DNA of 64,000 nt from Rhodobacterales bacterium HKCCE2091 (lineage in GTDB: Bacteria; Pseudomonadota; Alphaproteobacteria; Rhodobacterales; Rhodobacteraceae), in contig WVSL01000001.1 in the NCBI GenBank assembly GCA_015689685.1, forward strand, positions 297,001-361,000. The letters are read 5' to 3'. Positions 28,310 through 35,789 of the stretch are shown one piece after another; position 1 is the stretch's first letter; each line of letters begins with the position of its first letter. The notes under the pieces were generated by a model. It worked only from the letters and a program-made list of their open reading frames with translations, did not search any database and was not told the DNA's origin. Both the position numbers and the translations under genes were made by a program.

Positions 28310-28960
28310 TCAACCGGGTTTCGTTGGCGTCTCGATCTTCGAGGTGTGGGGGAAGTCGCCCTCGGCGATGTAGGCGGCTTCCTCGGGGGTGGACACCCGC
28401 CCGTAGATCGGGCTGCGGTGCGGATGCCGGCCGAAACGGCGGATGATCCCGGTGACGCGGTCGTTTTGCGCCTTCGCGCGGTCGATGAACGCCTCCAGCC
28501 CCGGCACCGCGACCTCGGCGTGGCGCGCGGTCAGCCGGTCGCACAGCGCCATCCGCTCCAAGTGATCCGGGCCTTCGCAATGGCCGATCGCGATGACGTG
28601 GAACTGGCGTTCCCACGGCACCGTCAGGGCGTCGAAATGCCCGTTCTTCACCGCCTCCAGCGCCAGCCTGCACGCCTTGATGTCCTGCCCGTAGGCGGCC
28701 GGCGTGTCGCGCCACAGCGAGCGCGGGAACTGGTCGAGCGCGATCAGGAGCGCGAGCCGGCCGCGCGGGGTTTCCGCCCAGTGATCCAACTCCCCGCGCG
28801 CCGCGGCCTCGGTCAGCGGGCCGAAGTCGCGGATGATGACCTCGTCCATCCCGCCCCGCATCCGCGTGGCCCAGAACTCGCGGTGACGTTCGGGATCGGT
28901 CCAGTGGCCGTCGTCGGGAAACCAGAGGTCCAGAACCTGTTCCGGGCGAAAATCCGCCAT
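28310..28960 (-). CDS. DUF924 family protein
   Basis: The 216-residue protein is a clear DUF924 member: VLDLWFPDDGHW at the start, LALLIALDQFPRSLWRDTPAAYG in the middle, and a helical TPR-like build. No enzymatic residues are known for the family and the function is unknown. The start at 28960 is the first methionine and gives MADFRPEQVLDLWF. It probably shares a transcript with xthA, and is divergent from a small secreted protein gene across 90 bp. Confidence 0.88.
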   Translation of the reverse strand: MADFRPEQVLDLWFPDDGHWTDPERHREFWATRMRGGMDEVIIRDFGPLTEAAARGELDHWAETPRGRLALLIALDQFPRSLWRDTPAAYGQDIKACRLALEAVKNGHFDALTVPWERQFHVIAIGHCEGPDHLERMALCDRLTARHAEVAVPGLEAFIDRAKAQNDRVTGIIRRFGRHPHRSPIYGRVSTPEEAAYIAEGDFPHTSKIETPTKPG

Positions 28961-29050
28961 TCCCCGTGCTCCCCTTGCGATCCGGGTCCGAAGCTAGCAC
29001 CGTGCGACCGCGCCGTCATCGCCGATGGCCGAAAGCGAAAGGTTTCCCCG

Positions 29051-29599
29051 ATGCCCCGACTGCTCCTGTCCTGCGCCGTTGCAGGCGCGCTCCTGTTCGC
29101 GCCGGCCGCCTGGGCGCGCGACCCCTCGCCCGAGGAACGCGCGGATCTCGAGGCCGCGCTGGAGGTGTTCTACACCGCGCTCGCCGAGGCCGACGCGGCG
29201 ACCGTGGTCGGCGTGATCCCGCCCCGGCTGCTGCAACGGCTCGCCGATCTCTACGAAACCCCGCTGCCCGAAGTCCTGAGCGCGATGACCGAACAGACCC
29301 GGCACGCGTTGCAGACAGTGGAACTGTCGAGCTTCGAAAGCGATCTCGACACGCTGGACCTGGCCGAGGACAGCCTCGAGGACGGAACCGAGGTGCTGTG
29401 GGGCTTCGTGCCCTACGTCGCCACCGGCACGCTCGACGGGGTGGAACAGGACTTCGAACAGCCCATGCTGGTCCTCCGCGAGGACGGCACCTGGTACTTC
29501 GTCCGGGTCGAAAGCCCCGCCGCGCTGAGCTTCATCGCCGCCGGATACCCCTTCCTCGAAGGCGCGGACGTACCCTACCCCGACGCCGTTCAGCAGTGA
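29051..29599 (+). CDS. Secreted protein of unknown function
   Basis: The 182-residue protein has a signal peptide (cleavage near AWA, residues 20-22) and a mature part rich in E, D, L and T without cysteine after cleavage. It has no motif I recognise. The pattern of an amphipathic N-terminal helix with EALEVFYTALAEADAATVVGVIPPRLLQRL and a beta-rich end GTWYFVRVE resembles small NTF2-like or DUF4864-type periplasmic proteins, but that is only a guess. A terminator-type hairpin follows at once, which faces the opposite gene. Confidence 0.75.
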   Translation: MPRLLLSCAVAGALLFAPAAWARDPSPEERADLEAALEVFYTALAEADAATVVGVIPPRLLQRLADLYETPLPEVLSAMTEQTRHALQTVELSSFESDLDTLDLAEDSLEDGTEVLWGFVPYVATGTLDGVEQDFEQPMLVLREDGTWYFVRVESPAALSFIAAGYPFLEGADVPYPDAVQQ

Positions 29600-29625
29600 A
29601 AAAAGGCCCGGGCAGAGCCCGGGCC
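29599..29625 (-). terminator. Intrinsic terminator of the response-regulator gene
   Basis: A 9-bp perfect stem GGCCCGGGC / GCCCGGGCC (29605-29613 and 29617-29625) with a 3-base loop is followed on the minus strand by six T (29604-29599). It lies 60 bp past the regulator stop codon and immediately abuts the stop of the convergent secreted-protein gene. Confidence 0.85.
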
Positions 29626-29684
29626 AGTCCAACAGGGAGGTTGCCAAGCCATGACCCGGGCTTGGCGGCGGGGTTCTTCGGGGC

Positions 29685-30371
29685 TCAGGCGACGAGCCGG
29701 TAGCCGCCCGATTCCGTAACCAGTAGACGCGCGTTGGACGGATCCGGTTCAATCTTCTGCCGCAGCCGGTAGATGTGCGTCTCCAGCGTGTGGGTCGTGA
29801 CGCCGGCATTGTAGCCCCAGACCTCATGCAGCAGAACGTCGCGGGCGACGACCCCGTCCTTGGCGCGCAGAAGGAACTTCAGGATGTTGGTTTCCTTCTC
29901 GGTCAGGCGGATCTTGCGGGATTCCTCGGTCTCCAGCATCTTCATCGCCGGCTTGAAGGTATACGGCCCGAGCTGGAACACCGCGTCCTCCGACTGTTCG
30001 TGCTGGCGAAGCTGCGCTCGGATCCGGGCCAGCAGGACCGGGAACTTGAACGGCTTGGTCACGTAGTCGTTGGCACCCGCATCGAGGCCGAGGATCGTGT
30101 CGGCGTCGCTGTCATGGCCGGTCAGCATCAGCACCGGGCATTTCACGCCCTGCTTGCGCATCAGCCGGCACAGTTCGCGACCGTCGGTGTCGGGCAGGCC
30201 CACGTCGAGGATCACAAGATCGTAGATCGCCTCCTTCGCCTTCTTCATCGCCTCGGACCCGGTGCCGGCTTCGAAGACATCGAAGTCCTCGGTCATCACC
30301 AGTTGCTCCGACAGCGCCTCGCGCAGATCGTCATCGTCGTCGACAAGAAGGATTTTCTTCAGCGTGGCCAT
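29685..30371 (-). CDS. OmpR/PhoB-type response regulator (CenR-like)
   Basis: The 228-residue protein has a receiver domain with the acidic cluster D11-D13, phospho-acceptor D56 (VILDVGLPD), T84 and K106. It is followed by an OmpR-type winged helix with VWGYNAGVTTHTLETHIYRLRQKI. The sequence resembles CenR, an essential envelope regulator in alphaproteobacteria, but that identity is not certain. No histidine kinase gene is adjacent, so the partner lies elsewhere. A strong terminator follows. The start at 30371 gives MATLKKILLVDDD and has GGGAGAACATC just upstream. It is divergent from ribA. Confidence 0.93.
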   Translation of the reverse strand: MATLKKILLVDDDDDLREALSEQLVMTEDFDVFEAGTGSEAMKKAKEAIYDLVILDVGLPDTDGRELCRLMRKQGVKCPVLMLTGHDSDADTILGLDAGANDYVTKPFKFPVLLARIRAQLRQHEQSEDAVFQLGPYTFKPAMKMLETEESRKIRLTEKETNILKFLLRAKDGVVARDVLLHEVWGYNAGVTTHTLETHIYRLRQKIEPDPSNARLLVTESGGYRLVA

Positions 30372-30481
30372 GATGTTCTCCCGTGAGGTGCGTCTCGTTG
30401 AAAGGCAGATGAGGCGCGGTGTCACAACTGACAAGAATCGCGACAGAAAGCTCACGCACCCGTGTCGCAGGACGCGGTTTT

Positions 30482-30503
30482 GTTTCAAAAGCCGTAATGA
30501 AAC
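30482..30503. promoter_or_regulatory. Inverted repeat in the ribA / response regulator intergenic region
   Basis: GTTTCA at 30482-30487 and TGAAAC at 30498-30503 form a 6-bp inverted repeat with a 10-base spacer in the 163-bp region between the two divergent genes. It lies about 32 bp before ribA, where a promoter or operator could sit. The region is relatively AT-rich for this genome. No FMN riboswitch pattern is visible before ribA. Confidence 0.35.
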
Positions 30504-30534
30504 GCCTAGATAGGGGCTCTCTTCGCCCCCGGAT

Positions 30535-31632
30535 ATGTCAATGACCCTGTCGCCCGCCCCTGCCGATCTCGTCGCCCGCGCCCGCGGCGACCTGCGCATC
30601 GGCCTGCCCGTGGTGCTTTCCGGCGGCGCGGGCGGGCTCCTGGCGATGGCGGCAGAGACGCTGACGCCGGATCGACTCGCCGCGTTCCGCGCGCTTCCGG
30701 GCGATCCGGTGCTGGCGCTCACGGCATGGCGGGCGGAGACGTTGAAGGCGCGGGCCTATGACGGCGATCTCGCGCGCGTCGCCCTGCCGCGCGATGCCGA
30801 CTGCGCGTGGATCCGCGATGCCGCCGATCCCGCCCGCGACCTGATGGCCCCGATGAAGGGGCCGTTCCGCACCGAACGCGACGGCGACGCGACGCTGCAC
30901 CGGCTGACGCTGGCGCTGGTGAAGTCGGCGGAGTTGCTGCCCGCCGCGCTCTGTGTCGCGCTGCCCGATCCCGCCGGGTTCGCCGCCGCGAACGGGCTGA
31001 CGCTCCTGTCTGCCGCCGAGGCCGCGCCCGCGCTTGCCGCCGCGCATCGGCTGTCGCCCGTCTCCGCCGCGCGCCTGCCGATGGCCGAGGCCCAGAACGG
31101 CCGCCTGCACGTCTTTCGCCCCGACGACGGCGGGATCGAGCATTACGCCATCGAGATCGGCCGCCCCGACCGCGATGCACCGGTCCTGACGCGGCTGCAT
31201 TCGGCCTGCTTCACCGGCGACGTGCTCGGCAGCCTGAAATGCGATTGCGGCCCGCAGCTTCACACCGCGCTGCGCGCGATGAACGCCGAGGGCGCGGGGA
31301 TGCTGCTCTATCTCAACCAGGAGGGCCGCGGCATCGGGCTGGCGAACAAGATGCGCGCCTACAACCTGCAGGACCAGGGCTTCGACACGGTGGAGGCCAA
31401 CCACCGGCTCGGCTTCGAGGACGACGAGCGGGATTTCCGCCTGGGCGCGGGGCTCCTGAAGCGCATGGGCATCGGCGCAGTGCGGCTGATGACCAACAAC
31501 CCGCGCAAGGTTGAGATCATGGAGCAGCAGGGCATCCGCGTCGCCGAGCGCGTGCCGCTCATCACCCCCGAGACGCGCGAGAACGCCCATTACCTCGCCA
31601 CCAAGCGCGAGAAGTCCGGGCACCTGCTGTGA
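30535..31632 (+). CDS. ribA: GTP cyclohydrolase II with an N-terminal extension
   Basis: The C-terminal half (about residues 190-365) is a standard RibA, which opens GTP to start riboflavin synthesis. Zinc cysteines are C225, C236 and C238 in HSACFTGDVLGSLKCDCG, followed by LNQEGRGIGLANKMRAYNLQD. The first 185 residues are extra compared with E. coli RibA (196 residues). Around residues 20-51 they align by eye with the start of RibB (RxGLPVVL... MAAETLTPDRLAAF), but the acidic DDEDRENE loop of RibB is replaced by SGGAGG, so no RibB activity is expected. The start is ATG at 30535, or the next ATG two codons on. It overlaps the L,D-transpeptidase gene by 4 bp. Confidence 0.93.
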   Translation: MSMTLSPAPADLVARARGDLRIGLPVVLSGGAGGLLAMAAETLTPDRLAAFRALPGDPVLALTAWRAETLKARAYDGDLARVALPRDADCAWIRDAADPARDLMAPMKGPFRTERDGDATLHRLTLALVKSAELLPAALCVALPDPAGFAAANGLTLLSAAEAAPALAAAHRLSPVSAARLPMAEAQNGRLHVFRPDDGGIEHYAIEIGRPDRDAPVLTRLHSACFTGDVLGSLKCDCGPQLHTALRAMNAEGAGMLLYLNQEGRGIGLANKMRAYNLQDQGFDTVEANHRLGFEDDERDFRLGAGLLKRMGIGAVRLMTNNPRKVEIMEQQGIRVAERVPLITPETRENAHYLATKREKSGHLL

Positions 31633-32147
31633 GGATCGTGCTGACCCCGACCGGCCTGCGCTGCGGCGGCCGGGTTCTGCCCTGTTCCATCGGGCGGGGC
31701 GGCGTGACGGTGGACAAGCGCGAAGGCGACGGCGCGACGTCCGCGGGCGTTCTGCGGATCGTCGATGCCTTCTACCGGCCCGACCGCATGGCGCGGCCCT
31801 CGGGTTGGGCAAAGGCGATCGGCCCGCGCGATCTCTGGTCCGACGACCCCGCTGATCCGGCCTACAACACCCTTGTCCGCGCGCCCTACGGCTTCGGCCA
31901 CGAACGACTCGCCCGGTCCGACCCGCAATACGACCTGTTCTTCACCACAGACTGGAACACCGCGCCGCCCGTCCCTGGAAAGGGGTCCGCGATCTTCATC
32001 CACATCCGGAAGGGGCCGGGCCTGCCCACGGCCGGTTGCATCGCGCTGGCGCGGCCGGACCTGATGTGGCTCGCCCCGCATCTCGCGCCGGGGACCGCGA
32101 TCACCGTCCCCGCCGCCCTCGCCGCGCGCCCGGCACCTTCGACCTGA
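31629..32147 (+). CDS. L,D-transpeptidase (YkuD) family protein
   Basis: The 172-residue protein has the YkuD core ending in FIHIRKGPGLPTAGCIAL, with the conserved histidine and the catalytic cysteine near residue 137. L,D-transpeptidases make 3-3 cross-links in peptidoglycan or attach proteins to it. No signal peptide is seen, as in the short YkuD proteins of this group, so its site of action is unclear. The GTG start overlaps the ribA stop (GTGA). The final 47 bases overlap the end of the convergent HNH gene. Confidence 0.85.
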   Translation: MRIVLTPTGLRCGGRVLPCSIGRGGVTVDKREGDGATSAGVLRIVDAFYRPDRMARPSGWAKAIGPRDLWSDDPADPAYNTLVRAPYGFGHERLARSDPQYDLFFTTDWNTAPPVPGKGSAIFIHIRKGPGLPTAGCIALARPDLMWLAPHLAPGTAITVPAALAARPAPST

Positions 32148-32406
32148 ACCCCGGCGGCCGCTTCGCCACCCAGGCGATGAACTTCGCGAGCCGCGGGTGC
32201 GACCTGAGCGCCTCCACCGTCGCGTAGTCCCGCGCCAGCTCCGTCTCGGTGAGCGTCGCGTGGATCTCCGAGTGGCAGACCTGGTGCAACAGGACGGTCG
32301 GCCCGCCCTTGCCGCCGCGCAGCTTCGGGACGAGGTGATGGAGCGATTGCGGGACCCCCGGCGGGATCGGGCGGCCGCAAAGCGGGCAGGTCGGGCTGTC
32401 TTCCAT
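32101..32406 (-). CDS. HNH endonuclease family protein
   Basis: The 101-residue protein starts MEDSPTCPLCGRPIP, with a CxxC zinc pair (C7, C10), then the HNH core SLHHLVPKLRGGKGG and LLHQVCHSEIHATLT. Stand-alone HNH proteins of this size are common in proteobacteria, and their DNA targets are mostly unknown. The C-terminal tail is very basic (PGARRGRRGR). It overlaps the end of the L,D-transpeptidase gene by 47 bp and is divergent from a flavoprotein gene by 40 bp. No mobile-element or restriction gene is next to it. Confidence 0.85.
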   Translation of the reverse strand: MEDSPTCPLCGRPIPPGVPQSLHHLVPKLRGGKGGPTVLLHQVCHSEIHATLTETELARDYATVEALRSHPRLAKFIAWVAKRPPGFRSKVPGARRGRRGR

Positions 32407-32446
32407 GTTGTTCCCGGTGACGCTTCCCCGCATAGCATGGCCCGCG

Positions 32447-33628
32447 ATGGAGAATGGGCAAGACATCGACGCGCTGGTGATCGGCGCCGGGCCGGCGGGG
32501 CTGATTGCCGCCGAGGTGCTGGCGCGTGCCGGCCGCCGCGTGACGGTGACCGAGGCGATGCCGACCGCGGGGCGGAAACTGCTCATGGCGGGCAAGTCGG
32601 GGCTGAACATCACCAAGGCGGAACCGTTCGAGACCTTCGTGTCGGCCTACGGCGCGGCGGCGGACTGGCTCGCGCCGATGCTGCGCGCCTTCGGCCCCGA
32701 CGAGGCCGTGGCCTGGGCGGAAGGGCTCGGCCAGCCGGTCTTCACCGGCTCCACCGGCCGGGTGTTCCCCGAGGCGATGAAGGCCTCGCCGCTCCTGCGG
32801 GCGTGGCTGGCGCGGATCGGGGCGGAGTTGCGCCTGCGCTGGCGCTGGACGGGGTTCGACGGCGACGGTTTCGCCTTCACGACACCAGACGGCCCGCGCG
32901 TGCTTCGCGCCCGGGTCACGGTTCTGGCGCTCGGTGGCGCGAGTTGGCCGAGGCTCGGGTCGGATGGCGCATGGGCGGGATGGATCGGCGTGCCGGTGAC
33001 CGCGTTCGCCCCCGCCAACGCGGGACTTGCGCGGGACTGGTCCGCGCACATGGCCCGCCATCTTGGCGCACCGCTCAAGAACATCCGCATGACCGCGGGC
33101 GGAATCGAAAGCCGCGGTGAAATCGTCCTGTCCGCGAAGGGGATCGAGGGCGGCGGGCTCTATCCCCTGACGCCGGCGCTGCGCGACGGGGCGGACCTGA
33201 CCGTCGATCTCCTGCCCGATCTGCCGGAAGCGGAGGTTGCCGTCCGGCTGTCACGGCCGCGTGGCAAGACGACGCTGACCAACCACCTGCGCAAGACGCT
33301 CGGTCTCGACGGCGCGCGGGCGGCTCTGTTGCAGGAATGCGCGCGGCCTCTCCCAGATGCGCCGGACGCGCTGGCCCGCACGATCAAGTCGCTGACGGTC
33401 CGCCACGAAGGTCCCCGACCGATAGCTGAGGCGATCTCCACCGCCGGGGGCATCGCCCGCGCGGCGCTGACGGACGGGCTCATGCTGAAGGACAGGCCCG
33501 GCGTGTTCGCGGCGGGCGAGATGCTGGACTGGGAGGCACCGACCGGCGGCTACCTCCTGACCGCCTGTCTCGCCACCGCGTCCTGGGCCGGAACACATGC
33601 CGCGCGATGGCCGGAAGTCCCCGGATGA
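32447..33628 (+). CDS. NAD(P)/FAD-dependent oxidoreductase (HI0933/TIGR03862-like flavoprotein)
   Basis: The 393-residue flavoprotein begins LVIGAGPAGLIAAEVLARAG and has AGRKLLMAGKSGLNITKAEP, the early signature of the HI0933/BaiN-like family. It closes with GVFAAGEMLDWEAPTGGYLLTACLATASWAG, the FAD-binding C-terminal motif. The reaction of these proteins in proteobacteria is not settled. The start at 32447 places the dinucleotide motif at residue 10. It converges on the GST gene with a 45-bp gap. Confidence 0.88.
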   Translation: MENGQDIDALVIGAGPAGLIAAEVLARAGRRVTVTEAMPTAGRKLLMAGKSGLNITKAEPFETFVSAYGAAADWLAPMLRAFGPDEAVAWAEGLGQPVFTGSTGRVFPEAMKASPLLRAWLARIGAELRLRWRWTGFDGDGFAFTTPDGPRVLRARVTVLALGGASWPRLGSDGAWAGWIGVPVTAFAPANAGLARDWSAHMARHLGAPLKNIRMTAGGIESRGEIVLSAKGIEGGGLYPLTPALRDGADLTVDLLPDLPEAEVAVRLSRPRGKTTLTNHLRKTLGLDGARAALLQECARPLPDAPDALARTIKSLTVRHEGPRPIAEAISTAGGIARAALTDGLMLKDRPGVFAAGEMLDWEAPTGGYLLTACLATASWAGTHAARWPEVPG

Positions 33629-33673
33629 GCCCATGACATCGGGCGCGCCGCCACGCCGGGCCGGGATGCCGGG

Positions 33674-34261
33674 TCAGCCGCCGGTCAGAGCGCGGAACGA
33701 CGGCCGGTCCTGCATCCGCGCGGCGTGGTCGGCCAGGAGCGGCTCCGTCACCTCGAACTTCGCGGCATGGGCCCAACCGATGCAATGGGCGAGAACGATG
33801 TCGGGGATGGTCACGCTGTCCCCGGCCAGAAACGGATCGCTCCCCATGCGCGCGACGAACCGCTTCTGGTTCCGGGTGAACTCCCACCGCAGGCTGTCCT
33901 TGATGCCGGCGACGCGATGCTCCTTCGGCAACACGAAGGAATGGCGCGCGGCGGTCCAGAGCACCTGGTCGAACTCGTCCACGATCATCTGGGTCAGGGC
34001 ATCCTGCCGCGCGCGGGCGAACGTGCCGGCCGGGTGGGTCAGCGCGCCGTGGCGGTCGCCGAGGAACGCCATGATCGCCACCGAGTCCCACAGCGTGCCC
34101 TCGTCGGTCACCAGCACCGGCAGCTTGCCGCCGGGATCCGCCGCGTAGACCGACTCCGCGTGCGGGTCCGCCGGGTCGTGTTCGTAGTCGAGCCCGAGTT
34201 CCTCCAGCATCCACAGCACGCGGAACGCGCGCGAGGCATTGCGGCCGATCACCTTGTACAT
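33674..34261 (-). CDS. Glutathione S-transferase family protein
   Basis: The 195-residue protein has an N-terminal thioredoxin-like GST domain (MYKVIGRNASRAFRVLWMLEELGLDYEH, then GKLPVLVTDEGTLWDSVAIMAFL) and a helical C-terminal domain with the N-capping stretch GDSVTIPDIVLAHCIGWA. The S/R residues near the N-terminus replace a catalytic tyrosine. The substrate is unknown. It starts 2 bp after holA and may be co-transcribed with it. Confidence 0.87.
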   Translation of the reverse strand: MYKVIGRNASRAFRVLWMLEELGLDYEHDPADPHAESVYAADPGGKLPVLVTDEGTLWDSVAIMAFLGDRHGALTHPAGTFARARQDALTQMIVDEFDQVLWTAARHSFVLPKEHRVAGIKDSLRWEFTRNQKRFVARMGSDPFLAGDSVTIPDIVLAHCIGWAHAAKFEVTEPLLADHAARMQDRPSFRALTGG

Positions 34262-34263
34262 TC

Positions 34264-35295
34264 CTAGGACCTCCCCTGCCGCGGCACCGATGCAAGCCGG
34301 ATCAGCGCACGCTCCATGACCGCCATCTGCGGTGCGCGGGCGGAGGAACGCAAGCTCATGTCCGTCTCCAGCAGGAGCGAGATCGCGTATTCCAGCTTGT
34401 CGCGCCCCCAGGCCCGCGCCTGCGCCCCCATCCGGTCGCGGCGGGTCCACGGCACCGGCGGGCGCAGCGAGGCGAGGCCCTGCGCCGGCCCCTCCGGATG
34501 GATCGCGGCGGCATGGAGCGCGCGGAAATGGCGTTCGGCGGCGAGGCAGAGCGACACCGCGCCCACGCCCTGCTGGCCGATCCGGTGGACGAGCGGCGCA
34601 ACCGCCGAGGGCTCCGCCCCCGCCACCGCGTCGAGGATGTCGTCGATCGCGGCCTCCCGCGTGACCGGTGCCACGGCCGCGACGTCCGCGGGCGCCACCG
34701 GCTCCGGGTCGCCGAGCTTGTAGAGCGCGAGCTTTTCGACCACCTGCCGGAAGTCGCCGAGATCGAGCGTCCGCGCCAGCGTCTCGATATCGCCCATCGC
34801 CTCGCGCGTGACCTCGCCCACACCGGCATCCTTCAGCGCGGCCTCGATCTCGGCCCGGCCCGGCGGGTCGTCGTAGATGCCGAGCGCGTGGGCAGTCCGG
34901 GCGCCCTCGAATAGCTTGCGCAGCTTCGACCGCGCCGCGAGCGCCTTCGCGGTCGCCACGATCTGCGCGTCGCCGTCCTGCCATTCCGCGAGCGCACCCT
35001 CGAACACGGCGGCGAGCCCGTCGGTCGCGTCCTCGACCAGCACCGCGCGCGGGCCGGGAAAGAAGCCGACCGCCTTGACCGCGTCCAGAAGTTTCGCGGG
35101 ATCGCTGCGCAGTTCCGCCCCGGTCAGCCGGGCGAGCCGCATCTCGGCCTCGGCCTCGGGACCGAGCAGCGCCTTCAGGACGTCCTGCCGACGCAGGGCG
35201 ACCCGCATCGCGTCGGCCCCGTAGAGAAGCAGGCCCGCGGCCTTCGGATCCGGCGCGGACAGGTACCGCGCCGCGGCCTGCCCGCTCAGCTTCAC
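34264..35295 (-). CDS. holA: DNA polymerase III delta subunit
   Basis: HolA opens the sliding clamp within the clamp-loader complex. The 343-residue protein matches alphaproteobacterial delta: KAAGLLLYGADAMRVALRRQDVLKALLG at the start, EDATDGLAAVFEGAL in the middle and helical QQGVGAVSLCLAAERHFRALHAAAIHPEGPA toward the end. It starts with GTG at 35295, overlapping the lptE stop by 4 bp (GTGA). The lptE-holA pairing is conserved in alphaproteobacteria and supports both calls. Confidence 0.92.
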   Translation of the reverse strand: MKLSGQAAARYLSAPDPKAAGLLLYGADAMRVALRRQDVLKALLGPEAEAEMRLARLTGAELRSDPAKLLDAVKAVGFFPGPRAVLVEDATDGLAAVFEGALAEWQDGDAQIVATAKALAARSKLRKLFEGARTAHALGIYDDPPGRAEIEAALKDAGVGEVTREAMGDIETLARTLDLGDFRQVVEKLALYKLGDPEPVAPADVAAVAPVTREAAIDDILDAVAGAEPSAVAPLVHRIGQQGVGAVSLCLAAERHFRALHAAAIHPEGPAQGLASLRPPVPWTRRDRMGAQARAWGRDKLEYAISLLLETDMSLRSSARAPQMAVMERALIRLASVPRQGRS

Positions 35296-35789
35296 GACGC
35301 GAACCGCGCCGCGCCGGAAATCAGCTCGTCCGCGATCCGGTCGGCGAGAAGGACCATCAGCCGGTCCTCCGCGTCCCGCGCCGCCGCGTCGGTGGCGAGC
35401 GTCGAGCCGGTGGTGGAATAGGCGGTGAAGGTCGTGACCCGCCCGGCCAGCCGCTGCACCCCGGAGGAAAGTTCGGTCAGGGCGTAGTCGGCCTCGCCGG
35501 TGACGCGGATGCGGGTGATGTCGTTGCTGCCGGTGATCGCGATGCCCTCGCGTGTCACGCGGATCACGTAGCCGAGCCGGTAGGAGGCGGCCTCGCCCCG
35601 GCCGAGCCGTTCCTCCAGCCGCGACACGAGTTCGAACCCGTAGCGGGTGACCGGATCGTCGATCCGCACCCGGCCGCGCAGTGCGGCGCCCGGACCACCG
35701 GTGCCGTAGACCGGGCGGAACCCGCAGGCCGCGACCAGCGGCAGCGCGGCGAGCGACAGGATCAGGCGGCGGCGGTCAGATGACGACAT
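35292..35789 (-). CDS. lptE: LPS-assembly lipoprotein LptE
   Basis: LptE plugs the LptD barrel that inserts lipopolysaccharide into the outer membrane. The 165-residue protein has a lipoprotein signal with lipobox LVAAC, then GFRPVYG, the typical opening of alphaproteobacterial LptE. Its later [25 protein letters not shown] and [17 protein letters not shown] also fit. Its start lies inside the last 14 bases of leuS and its stop overlaps holA, so leuS, lptE and holA are closely coupled. The leuS-lptE-holA order is usual in Rhodobacteraceae. Confidence 0.92.
   Translation of the reverse strand: MSSSDRRRLILSLAALPLVAACGFRPVYGTGGPGAALRGRVRIDDPVTRYGFELVSRLEERLGRGEAASYRLGYVIRVTREGIAITGSNDITRIRVTGEADYALTELSSGVQRLAGRVTTFTAYSTTGSTLATDAAARDAEDRLMVLLADRIADELISGAARFAS

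Noticed and set aside
30372-30534. FMN riboswitch before ribA
   Set aside because: The conserved RFN element sequence is absent and the region is too short to hold it with a promoter.
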